Origin: Hydnum rufescens UP504
Lineage: Eukaryota; Basidiomycota; Agaricomycetes; Cantharellales; Hydnaceae
Reading direction: 5' to 3'
DNA length: 64,000 nt
Assembly (NCBI GenBank): GCA_014904985.1
Contig: MU128941.1
Span: 196,551 to 260,550, forward strand
Part shown: piece after piece, positions 10,942 to 20,687 of the stretch
How positions within the stretch are numbered: the first letter of the stretch is position 1
Layout: each line of letters opens with the position of its first letter
The notes under the pieces: model-generated
Database searches by the model: none
Seen by the model: only the letters and a program-made list of their open reading frames with translations
Told to the model about the DNA's origin: nothing
Translations under genes and position numbers: made by a program

Positions 10942-12159
10942 TGTTGGAGGGATAAATCCCTACACCATAGAAATCCTCATCCGAGGCCATTTTCCCTACG
11001 AACGAATCAATTATATGTCACTGCGCTCATTTAATTTTATCGCCATTCGTTTATTCAAGAAATCAATTGGATTCCTACCCTTTCCAACCATAATATCGCC
11101 TCATTCCTTTACCATGTCCACCAGTCAATTTATTGACTATCCGTCGGACTTCAACAGTCCTCATCAAAAAGGGGCAGTTTATGCCCTACTTCAAGTCCAT
11201 TTTCTTTGGACAAGGCAATTCAACTTGCCATCTTTCTTCAAGACTGGATGACTTGCCTGCTCTTCCAAGCCATCCTATTGCCTTAAGGGCGATGAATTGT
11301 GAATATGTAATGATGCGGACCGGGCCTAGTTCCAATTCTGGACTTGCGGATTCATCACATGATCCAGATAGGGGCTGCACTACTCTGAAGGAGTATTTTT
11401 CGAATTTCTCCATCAGTTTTGATCAGATCGACTCGAAGTGACCATTCCCTGAAAGCTGTTAAAAATTCGCATTGAACGGTACCAAGGGCAAAACGAGCGG
11501 ACGCGAACTCCATTTTTCACAAGACAACTCCCTCCCCATGACTCCCCCTTTGCTCCACCATTCAAAATAGCGAATTACTTCTGGCCCTCTTATGTCCGAT
11601 GGAGAAGACCCTCAGGGCGACCTATTCCACTTTTCCTTAAGTGAACTTGTCCAGGTTTGAAGGAGGAATAGCATGTAATGTGTCAATCTCCCCTTTTATC
11701 TTGAAATTGGAATATCTCCATCAATTTTGAAGATTTTAACTTGATTTCTTTTCTCTGTGTGTCCCTTAAGTCCGACGTTTTCACTTTCTATTGAGTTGAA
11801 GTCTGGATTGTATATTAGGTGCAGCTAGCACACAAATTCATTAGTTCTCCCCCTCCCTCCAGTTTGAAGCTCCTTGAACAGCTGCTGGTCCCTGGGTGAT
11901 TTCTCACTACAAAAAGCGAATTCTAACTACACTTTGACTAAGGTCTCAAGAAGAGATTCTTAGGGTGTGGTAATTTGACTGAAAGACACATTCTCACTTA
12001 ATTGCTTGGGCTTTGTTAGCTCACTGCAATTTCCCCTGTTCAAAAGACCTTCCCCCACTCGAACCTGAACATCCGGATTAGATCTGTGATCCCCTCTTTT
12101 GTCCCCAGCTCAACATCGTGGACAGTAGTTGGATTGGTTCAATAACCATCCTGCTTACA
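10942..12159 (+). mobile_element. Solo LTR, ~1.2 kb
   Basis: Begins TGTTGGAGGGATAAATCCC and ends GCTTACA (TG..CA), flanked by ACGG on both sides (10938-10941 and 12160-12163). The uninterrupted target survives, inverted, at about 34070-34100, where the same flanks are joined with a single ATGG. That defines the insertion precisely. A second copy lies inverted at 23689-24932. Size and ends fit an LTR of a large Gypsy-type element; no internal body is present, so it is a solo LTR from LTR-LTR recombination. Open frames inside are not supported as genes. Confidence 0.85.
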
Positions 12160-12323
12160 ACGGACAGGATTTGATGCTCCCAGAAGATGAAGAGCACTGA
12201 GGCCATCCACTGAGGGTGGGGGCATTGAAAAACTGTGATTCAGGCACCTAGCAGGCACCCACACACAGCCCTAGCAACAACCCTCATTCCCCTGGAGGAT
12301 CACATGAGGCAATTGGTGATTGG
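12160..12323. repeat. Remainder of repeat family R between two insertions
   Basis: Continues the unit interrupted at 10941 (GGACAGGATTTGATGCTCCC...) and runs into the chromovirus target site ATTGG at 12319-12323. From about 12270 it also forms the outer end of the foldback arm. Confidence 0.75.
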
Positions 12324-12778
12324 TGTTACGAGTCGTACTCATAACCTCGCTTACGTACGAATAACCAAGCCATCGCGCCATCATGTGACCTTCACCCTTG
12401 CCGCCATTGTGCCTTCCTCTTTCAGCAATTCCTATTATATACATCCTTCCTTTATTCAACACCCCTTTATCCATAAAACCCTTTGGATCTCTAATAGTAT
12501 AAGTAGTTACTTGATGTACACTCGCTCTTTAGAAGATCGAGAATATATTGTCAACCGATTGAATTCCACTCTCGCGATCTCAGTTATCGCTCGCGACTCT
12601 CATCTTAAAACCTTCACCTATCAAGTCTCAAGAAGCCGGTCTTCCTCGTATGTACTCGTCTTTCGTGACTTATGTAATCCCCACTTCGCAACTCCCTTGT
12701 CAATCGCCTTAAGGGCATTTCCTTGTATTTGTCTCAATTACGTCATCGTATCTTTCACCTTGAGTACAACCCTTAACA
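12324..12778 (+). repeat. Chromovirus 5' LTR
   Basis: 455 bp, TG..CA. Compared with the 3' LTR parts at 19823-20036 and 29584-29920, almost all differences are CG versus TG or CA. It has the uninterrupted string CCTATTATATACATCC at 12431-12446, the ancestral form of the Tc1 target discussed in the findings. Confidence 0.93.
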
Positions 12779-12993
12779 GTATTCTCAATCTAAATAACCA
12801 ACTTCCTTGAAAGACTCAATATGCCTCCACTCAACGAAACCCACAACCAGTCGCCGACGACTATCGCAACGACACAGCCACCATCGAATCCACTTCCGCC
12901 CTCTCCTCTCCAATCGTCCTCGAGGCGCCAATCACCCCTCGGACAACGTATCCCACGATACAAACACCACCCAACTCGACGCAAGGTCCGCAC

Positions 12994-15900
12994 ATGGGAA
13001 ACCCTCCCAGCGCCACGTCAACTTCGAGCACCGAGACAATGCTCCTGCGCATGCTGCAACAAATGCAGGCAGACCTAGCACGCAGCACGCAGATACAAGC
13101 GGAAATGGCACGCACCAATGCCCAGATGAACGCTCGCCTCGAAGAACTCGTGAACGAAAACCGAGAGCTGCGCAATGAAGTTGCGCACCGCAATTCGCGG
13201 TCGCCCATCCTCGACACGAATACGCGACCAAGACAAGTAGTCTCGCCCACAGCGCACAACTCGCAATTCGCACCTCGCACCCTCACTCGAAGCCCCCACT
13301 TCGAGCCCCAAACCTACCCCGAGGAAAACAATGAGTTTTCACCTCAAAACCTTGACGACACACCGCGAGGCAATTCAGTCACGTACGCACCACCTAGCAA
13401 CATCGCGCAACCAACTCCGCGACGCGCAATGTTCGAGGATGCACACTCCACCCCCCGCGCCTGGGCTCTGCATTCAGGGCCCCAACTCCAGGTGGGGACC
13501 ATCGAGGAACCAAACTCGAACACCTCCCACCACTCCGCGATACCGCAAAACAGCAACAATCACCCAACCCTCCGCAACCTCGGGACACGCACTTCGCAAA
13601 CCCAAAATCAAAGAACCAGAGATGTTCTCAGGGCACGACCCCTCTAAACTATACGGATTCCTTGCGCACTGCAAAATGGCATTCCGATCGCAACCGTCAC
13701 GATTCACGCTAGAGAGCACGCGCATCATCTGGGCCGGATCATATCTCATGGATACAGCAAGGCAATGGTTCCAATGCCTCATCATGGAGACGGAGGAATC
13801 CCCCACACTCTCCAGCTGGATGCTCTTCGAGGAAGAGCTCCACACATACTTCGGAGACCCAGATGAGGTCGCGACTCAAGAGCGAAAACTACGCGCGCTC
13901 AAGATGAACGACAACCACCACATCCTCCACTACATCAACCAGTTCAAGGAAGTAGCGAGCCTCACCAGATGGAACGACGATGCACTCCACTTGCAGTTCT
14001 ACCAAGGCTTACCGAACTGTCTACAAGATGACATCTCATGAGACGGCAAGCCCGCAAAACTCCAAGGCATGTACCAAGCCACGCTAAGATTTGATGGCCG
14101 GTATTGGGAACGCCAAGAGGAACTTAAAGCCACGAGGACCTCAGATCGCGGCACACAACCCCACACCGCGAACCCCTTATCATCGACACCCCTTCATCCT
14201 CAACAAACCCCCCACATGACCCGAAAGTTCACAAGTCTAACGGCGCGCTCACCGAAGAGGAAAAGGAGCGATGAAGACGTGAAAAGCTCTGCACATACTG
14301 TGGGAATAGCAACCATGCAGTAGATAGTTGCCCCAGTCATCACAACGTACCGCGAACTGCAACGACACCAGCTGCAACGTCCACCAGTACCAGCAGCACA
14401 ACCGCGACAGCAACGTCGCACACCCCAGTAGCTTGCACTACGTTCACCTTCTCAGGAGGTCCCAGCACAACAGAGGAACCTCACATCACTGAGATCTCAT
14501 CATCATCCCCCCCCGATGGAACCGCTCATTTAAGAGCCACCATCTCTTCCCTCTCCCCATCGTCATTCATCACGATGGTCTCAATCCCCCTCCTCTCGGA
14601 CAGCCCCATCTCGGCACTCGTCGACTGCGGTGCCTCCGAAAACTTCATTGACGCGTTGCGAGTACAGAACTCACGCGCCATGCCACACCGTCGTCGTTTG
14701 GCGACACCACACCCCTTGCGATTATTCGACGGATCGATTGTGAACAACCTTGAGTGTATAGTTACACTCCCAGTCACTTTCGCGAACTTGTCGCAACAAA
14801 AAATCAAGTTCATTGAATCACAACTCCACTCCTCAACTCCATCATACTGGGACTCCCCTGGTTGTGACAAGTCAATCCACAAATCTCATGGGCCGAAATG
14901 CAGATCGAGCACATGGCACACCACTCAAAACTTGTAATGACGCCATTAAGCATCGACGTCATCACAACGACCACCGCAACCCGGAACCAACAACCACGAG
15001 CCTCCAGCTCACAGCATCACAATTGAAGTCTACGAAGCCGAAGACTTCATTCAAGCAGCCAGTGACGATGGCACAACACTCTACACATGCGTCGTCACCA
15101 ATCCAACCCATGCACGAACAGCATCGGTGGTTCGCGACACTCCCCCACCTCTGCGTTACCCAATCAATCCCCATTGAAGAATGCCAAGACCTCGCACAAC
15201 GACTCCCCCTGGAATACCATGAATTCCATGACATCTTCACCGGTACAGCGGCCAGCTATCTACTGCCACATTGCAAGTACGACCTTCGATTCGATATCGA
15301 AGAAGGACGCGAAGTACCGCAAGGCCCCATATATCCAATGTCGGAAAGTGAACTCGCAGCACTACGCGAGTTCATCGATGAATTCCTTGCAAAAGGATTC
15401 ATATGCCCTTCAACCTCCCCGCAGGTGCGCCAATCCTCTTCATGAAAAAGAAAGGTGGCAGGCTTTGCCTTTGCATTGATTATTGAGCACTCAATCGCAT
15501 CACGAAAAAGAGTCGCTACCCCATCCCCCTCATCAACGACCTCCTCGATCGCCTTTGCAGCGCCACAATCTATACAAAAATCGATCTTCGCGATGGCTAC
15601 TACAACATCAGAGTTGCCAAAGGACATGAGTGGCTCACATCATTTCGTACACGGTACGGTGCCTATGAGTGGCTTGTAATGCCAATGGGAGCAGCCAACT
15701 CCCCAGCGCAGTTCCAGTATTTCATGAACGACTCATTCCAGGATATGGTGGATCTGTTTGTCATTGTATATCTCGATGACATCCTCATTTTCTCCAATTC
15801 ACGAGAAGAACACTGTGAACACGTTCGCCACGTACTACAACAACTCCACGAAAGAAACCTTCGCACCAAGATCTCGAAGTGCACCTTCCACACAGACACT

Positions 15901-18222
15901 ATCGAGTACCTCGGCTTCATCATCACCCCCTCTGGCGTCCAAATGGACCCTACGAAATTCAACGTGATCCTAAGTTGGCCCGCACCCACCTTGGTAAAAG
16001 AAGTCCAGTCATTCTTAGGCTTTGCGAACTTCTACCACCGCTTCATCGCGACCTACTCAGACCTCGCACACCCCTTAATCCGTCTCACGAAAAAAGACGA
16101 AACCTTCGCATGGAATGACGAGACCCAATGAGCTTTCGAAAGCATCAAAAACACCTTCGTATCAGCCCCCATCCTCCGCCACTTCGACCCTGAATTACGC
16201 ATCATTGTAGAAACTGACGCGTCCGACTACGCCATCGCCGCAATCTTGTCACAAATCGACGAAAACAACGAAGTTCAACCTGTTGCGTTCCACTCGTGAT
16301 CAATGCAAAGCGCGGAACTAAACTACGACATCCATGACAAGGAACTCCTCGCGATCTTCGACACCTTTGGCGCCTGGCGAGCGTATCTAGAAGGAGCCGC
16401 GCACACAGTTTCCATCATCATGGATCACAAAAACTTGGAGTACTTCACCTCCACGAAACTCCTCACTTGTCGACAGGCGCGATGGTCAGAATACCTCTCC
16501 TCCTTCGACTACATCATCATCTATCGACCAGGACAACTGGGAGGAAAACCAGACGCCCTCACAAGATGCCCGATGTTTATCCACCCGAACGAAACGAGGT
16601 ATATGCAACTGCGAACCCGCAAAACCTTCAAACGATCATTTGCGACGCCAAACCTCTCGACTTGGACACAGCTCTTAGCACATACTTAAGAGCGACCCTC
16701 GATGACCACCCTCTCGACTCCGAGATGACTCTCGCACTGATTTGCGAAGGCACTCGCAACGACACCATCGCAACGCAAGTGCGTGAACGCATCGAGACCA
16801 CCAAAAGCGACTCGACAGCTGCCCCCACCTTCTTCTCACTCTCAGAGGATGCGACATTGCTACTACACAAAGGACATGTCTATGTCCCCAACTATCACAA
16901 CCTCCGCCTCGACATCCTTTGCGCTTCGCACGACCACCTCCTTGTGGGCCACCCAGGCATTCACAAAACCATCCGCCTTATTACGCGAAAATACTACTGG
17001 CCAGGACTAATGAAAACGGTCAAGGCATATGTACAATCTTGCGTCATATGCGCTCGTGCGAAATCCTTGCACCACGCCGCATATGGCCCCCTCAAATTCC
17101 TCTCCATTGCTGATCGACCCTGGAACTCGATCGCGATGGACTTCATCACCGGACTCCCACCCTCCTCCTCATTCGACTCCATCCTCGTTATCGTCGACCG
17201 ATTCACGAAGATGGGTCTCTTCATCCCCATGGTCACGACACTTCCCACAGAAGGACTCGCTGACCTAGTCATCAATTGGGTCATATCCAAACACGGTACA
17301 CCTGCCGACATCGTCTCAGATTGAGGCTCACTTTTCATTTCCAACTTCTGGAAATCACTCGCGAAGAGACTCGACATCAAACTCAACCTCTCGACCGCGT
17401 ATCACCCCGAGACCGATGGCCAAACTGAGCGCCTGAACCAAATCCTCGAGCAGTACTTACGAATTTACGTCAACTACCTGCAAGACGACTGGGCACTGCT
17501 TCTCCCCCTCGCAGAGTTCGCATACAACAATGCAGAGCACTCTGCGACGAACGTAACACCCTTCTTCGCGAACAAAGGCTTTCACCCCAACCTCGAGATC
17601 AATATCGAAGCAGTGCCTTCGACCGAGGCCAACCAAGCTGCGCTCGACCTTCGCGACATACACAAGTACGTTCGCGACCAACTCGCGATCACATGACAAC
17701 AAAACGAACAGCAAGTAGCTGGATCACAACCTCCTTTCCCCACCCTCAACATCGGCGATCAAGTATGGCTTGACATGCGCAACATCAAAACAAAGCGACC
17801 ATCGAAGAAACTGGACCACAAGAAACTCAGTCCCTTCCCAGTCACCGAGAAAGTTTCAACACACGCATATCGCCTTGGCCTCCCTCGCACCATGAATCAA
17901 ATCCACAACATCTTCCATGTGCGACTACTTGAGCCCGCTCACCCGATCCCTTCCCAATCGCACCCAACCAGCTCCCCCACCTGTCGAAATTGACGGCGAA
18001 CTCGAATACAAAATCGCAGAAATCGTCGACAGCAAGACTGATCGCCACCATCGTGGTAATGGCTTAATCTATTGCATATGATGGACTGGCTACGAGCACA
18101 CCAACGACGAGTTCAGCTGGCTCCCAGCAGCAGAACTCGCCAATGCTCACGAAGCAGTAATGGACTTCCATCGCGCACACCCCGAAAAACCAGGACGAGA
18201 AGTACTCAACCTGGCAGTATAA
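12994..18222 (+). pseudogene. Chromovirus gag-pol, multiply disrupted
   Basis: Gag begins near ATG 12994 with a coiled-coil-like MLLRMLQQMQADLAR region. It shifts frame near 13590 and enters the capsid-like domain (EMFSGHDPSKLYGF, to a TGA at 14039-14041). A CCHC knuckle (CTYCGNSNHAVDSC) is at 14290-14331 and the protease site ALVDCGASENFID at about 14614. RT holds IVYLDDILIFS at about 15765 and RNase H VETDASDYAIAA at about 16210. Integrase has a zinc-binding region, then MDFITGLPP, SD*GSLF and HPETDGQTERLN. The tail, about 17985-18222, has the WTGYEHTNDEFSW pattern of a chromodomain. TGA stops lie at 14272, 15484, 16129, 16297, 17322, 17694 and 18079 besides 14039, and frameshifts near 13590, 14200, 14850, 15000 and 15420. 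Confidence 0.92.
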
Positions 18223-18249
18223 ATCGCGATAAATCGCAACACCGCACTT

Positions 18250-18520
18250 TCGTGACCATACCTCTCTTCTCTCTCCACATCCCTCTATCTCTCTTCCACT
18301 CTCCACATCTCTCTATCTCTCTTCCTCTCCCCACATCTCTCTATCTCTCTTCCTCTCACCATATCTCTCCCACACGTCTTGATTGCCCTGACGTTTCTTG
18401 ACTCCCTCCTCTTATTTCTTACTCTCGTCCTTTCTGCGCCCTTTTCCTTTTCCTTTTCCTTTTCCTCTTCCTTTACCTTTTCTTTTCTTCTTACCCATTA
18501 AAACTCCAGTTTTACTCCCT
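18250..18520 (+). repeat. Polypyrimidine tract after pol
   Basis: CT-rich simple sequence with repeated CTCTCTATCTCTCTTCC units and a (CCTTTT)n run near 18440-18470. It separates the pol stop (18220-18222) from the 3' end of the antisense gene, where transcripts from the two strands would converge. Confidence 0.8.
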
Positions 18521-18554
18521 CAGACGGTCAGAAACAAATGAAAATTTTAATTTT

Positions 18555-19659
18555 TTACTCGTCGTTCCCCAACTCACGCTGCTCCCTCACGATCTCCCGC
18601 CCCGCCTCGGCATAAGCCACGACATCCCCCATCGCTGTCGCACACCGCGCGCGACACTCGCCCGTGACTTCGCGACAGCCAACCCCTGCTCCAACTCCCG
18701 CACCCTCACCTCCTCCAGCTCCATGGCTGCGGACACCTCTGCAGCGGCCCATCACGCGAGCACCACGCATTGCACCAACTCGGGCATTGGGTCATCGGCC
18801 CATGTCTCCTCGGTATGCTTCAAGAGACTCTCAACCCACAGAAGCAAGTCGCCTGCAGAGAGCTCAGGCGCAGCCCAGGCACCCCCCCAGGCACTTCCTC
18901 CTCAACCCCCTCCACAGGAGAAGGTGAACCCTTCGACTCAGGCGACGCAACACGTCGTTGCCTGGAAGCCCGCAAAGGCTCCTCACCACCCTCGGCAACC
19001 CGCTTCAGGTGCCAATGACCCACCGGCACCAGGGAACACTTCTTGTTCTGCTTCGCGCACGCCTGGCAACGAAAACGAGGACCGGACACGCACAAAGGTT
19101 CCTCCCCCTTCTTACCACCGGCCACCCATCGAGCGTGCACAGAGGAGCACCAATCGCACTAAAAAACACCAAGTCAGCGACATTGCGACTTCAAAAATCA
19201 CACTCACCATCAATGATCCCTCATCCTCGCCCAACACGATAGGCGCATCTTTCGATGCACCCCTTGGCACCTCCGCCACGGCTGCGCGCCAAGCAGCATC
19301 CTCGGCCTCACACCGCGCCTCAGCGTCAAGACGATGCACCTCCTCTAAAGCGCGCACTGCCGCCTCTTCCTGGGCACGACGAATGCCCACGTCGTTCTTG
19401 ATCCGCTCGACATGCAGACGCCAAGCCGCAAGGGCCAAACCCATCTCCGGCATGAGAAGCAACACCTCGGGCATCTGACCTTGCAGATGCACCTGCTGCT
19501 TTACAAAAATCAACGCAACTCACAGAAAACAGAAAAAGTTTCATCACTTACCTCCCACTTCACCAACTCGACCTTCGCAGCTGCAACCGCCTCCTCGGTC
19601 TGGAGGATTTCCATCGCCACCTTTGTCTTAATCAAAGAGAGAATAGCTTCGTCAGCCAT
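18555..19659 (-). CDS. Antisense spliced gene inside chromovirus, six-Cys protein
   Basis: Exon 1 is 19659-19564 (MADEAILSLIKTKVAME..., 32 codons). Intron 1 is 19563-19499, 65 nt, GTGAGT to AAAAG. Exon 2 is 19498-19208, a helical Ala/Glu/Arg-rich region ending at LGEDEGSLM. Intron 2 is 19207-19159, 49 nt, GTGAGT to TTTTTTAG. Exon 3 starts at 19158. Exon 3 opens with C-x2-C-x18-C-x7-C-x2-C-x6-C (CDWC, then CQACAKQNKKC), a zinc-finger-like array, then a basic Ser/Pro region. Near 18885 a C/G homopolymer shifts the frame; beyond it a helical tail reads to LGNDE at 18555 with one TGA. Both introns preserve frame and exons 1-2 retain many CG codons. Function is unknown; a nucleic-acid-binding accessory protein or a captured host gene are both possible. 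Confidence 0.68.
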
Positions 19660-19807
19660 ATCGATGATGATGGTATGGAATCAGAAATGAACATGACAAA
19701 CCCGCCCTTTATAGTAACCACCACGGCAACCGCCGAAACCACCAAAAAAAAAAAAAAAAAACACCCACCTTGTAAAACTCAAGTTACACACTTTGAGGGC
19801 TTCGCAC

Positions 19808-19822
19808 TCAAAGGGGGGGTAC
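19808..19822 (+). promoter_or_regulatory. Chromovirus polypurine tract
   Basis: CAAAGGGGGGGTAC lies directly before the TGTTACGAG start of the 3' LTR, the expected primer site for plus-strand DNA synthesis. Confidence 0.8.
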
Positions 19823-20036
19823 TGTTACGAGTTGTACTCGTAACCTCACTTACGTATGAATAACCAAGCCAATCGCGCCATCATGTGACCTTCACCCTTT
19901 CCGCCATTGTGCCTTCCTCTTTCAGCAATTCCTATTATATACTGTACATCCTTCCTTTATTCAACACCCCTTTATCCATAAAACCCTTTTGATCTCTAAT
20001 AGTATAAGTAGTTACTTGATGTACACTCGCTCTTTA

Positions 20037-20424
20037 GAAAAAAAAGAGAGAGATGTTTGTGCAATTACACCAAGCTCAACCAAGCAACATATAGCTGATA
20101 TGAGATCAGGGATGCCTATTCAGCACTAGTGTTGGATGGGGATTTGAAGCTGATGTCCTTGTTGTGCAATCTTGATGTGTCCAGCCCTCGGCATCGCCAG
20201 TGTTCCTAATGCTGTTGGTGACAGAGCTGTGTCTGTAGCTGCAGTATATCGTCATTGTCATCATCACCAGTAGGGGAGTCCATGGTAGGGTTGTCCATGC
20301 ATTTCCATGCAACATACACATGATGGAAGTGGACTCTTTCATTAATGTTGAGAAGCCTTAGCATCTGTACAACAACATCACGATGATTTGTGGCATTTAT
20401 ATAATTCCTTACACATGGAAAGAT
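20037..20424. other. Foreign insert in 3' LTR before gap
   Basis: About 390 bp unrelated to the LTR starts after a short A-rich run and ends at the N gap. No domain is recognised; the minus strand has an open frame of about 78 codons (20342-20106) with no supporting signal. It could be a real insertion or a misjoined contig end. Confidence 0.5.
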
Positions 20425-20449
20425 NNNNNNNNNNNNNNNNNNNNNNNNN
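20425..20449. other. Assembly gap (25 N)
   Basis: Run of 25 N, the same size as the gap at 32097-32121, so a fixed placeholder and not a measured distance. Confidence 0.99.
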
Positions 20450-20687
20450 GACCGAGAATATATTTCAACTGATGAATTCCATCTCGCATCTCAGTTATCG
20501 CTCATGACTCATCTCTTACAAACCTTCCCCTATCAAGTCTCAAGAACTGGTTTCCTTGTACGTACTAATCTTTCGTGACTTACGTAATCCCTCACTTCGC
20601 GCTCCTCGTCAATCGGCCTTAAGGCATTTTCCTTGTATTGTCTCGATTACATCAATCGTATCTTTCGCTCAAGTACAACCCCTTAAA

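Larger units (their letters stand above)
12324..20687 (+). mobile_element. Ty3/Gypsy chromovirus with antisense gene
   Basis: 5' LTR 12324-12778 begins TGTTACGAG and ends CTTAACA. The 3' LTR starts at 19823 after a polypurine tract and is itself interrupted. The TSD is ATTGG (12319-12323 and about 20688-20692); the empty site GTGATTGGGAAAGG is preserved inverted near 33925. The body encodes gag, a CCHC knuckle, protease, RT, RNase H, integrase and a C-terminal chromodomain-like segment, the order of chromoviruses. An extra 1.1 kb spliced antisense gene lies between pol and the 3' LTR. The pol frame is dead. Confidence 0.93.
19823..20687 (+). repeat. Chromovirus 3' LTR, interrupted
   Basis: The LTR runs 19823 to about 20036, is interrupted by foreign sequence and a gap (about 20037-20449), and resumes at about 20450-20687. 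It ends next to the TSD ATTGG. At 19941-19945 it carries CTGTA, which the 5' LTR lacks. Many single-base indels near the gap suggest a low-quality consensus. Confidence 0.85.

Noticed and set aside
9294..10990. Several minus-strand frames with CVWVHSVCPNHSF-like repeats
   Set aside because: They are translations of the ~300 bp repeat units, not a gene family.
18723..19478. 251-codon plus-strand frame between chromovirus pol and 3' LTR
   Set aside because: Opposite strand of the spliced antisense gene; Ser/Ala/Pro-rich by complement and with no motif, while the minus strand gives introns and a cysteine array.
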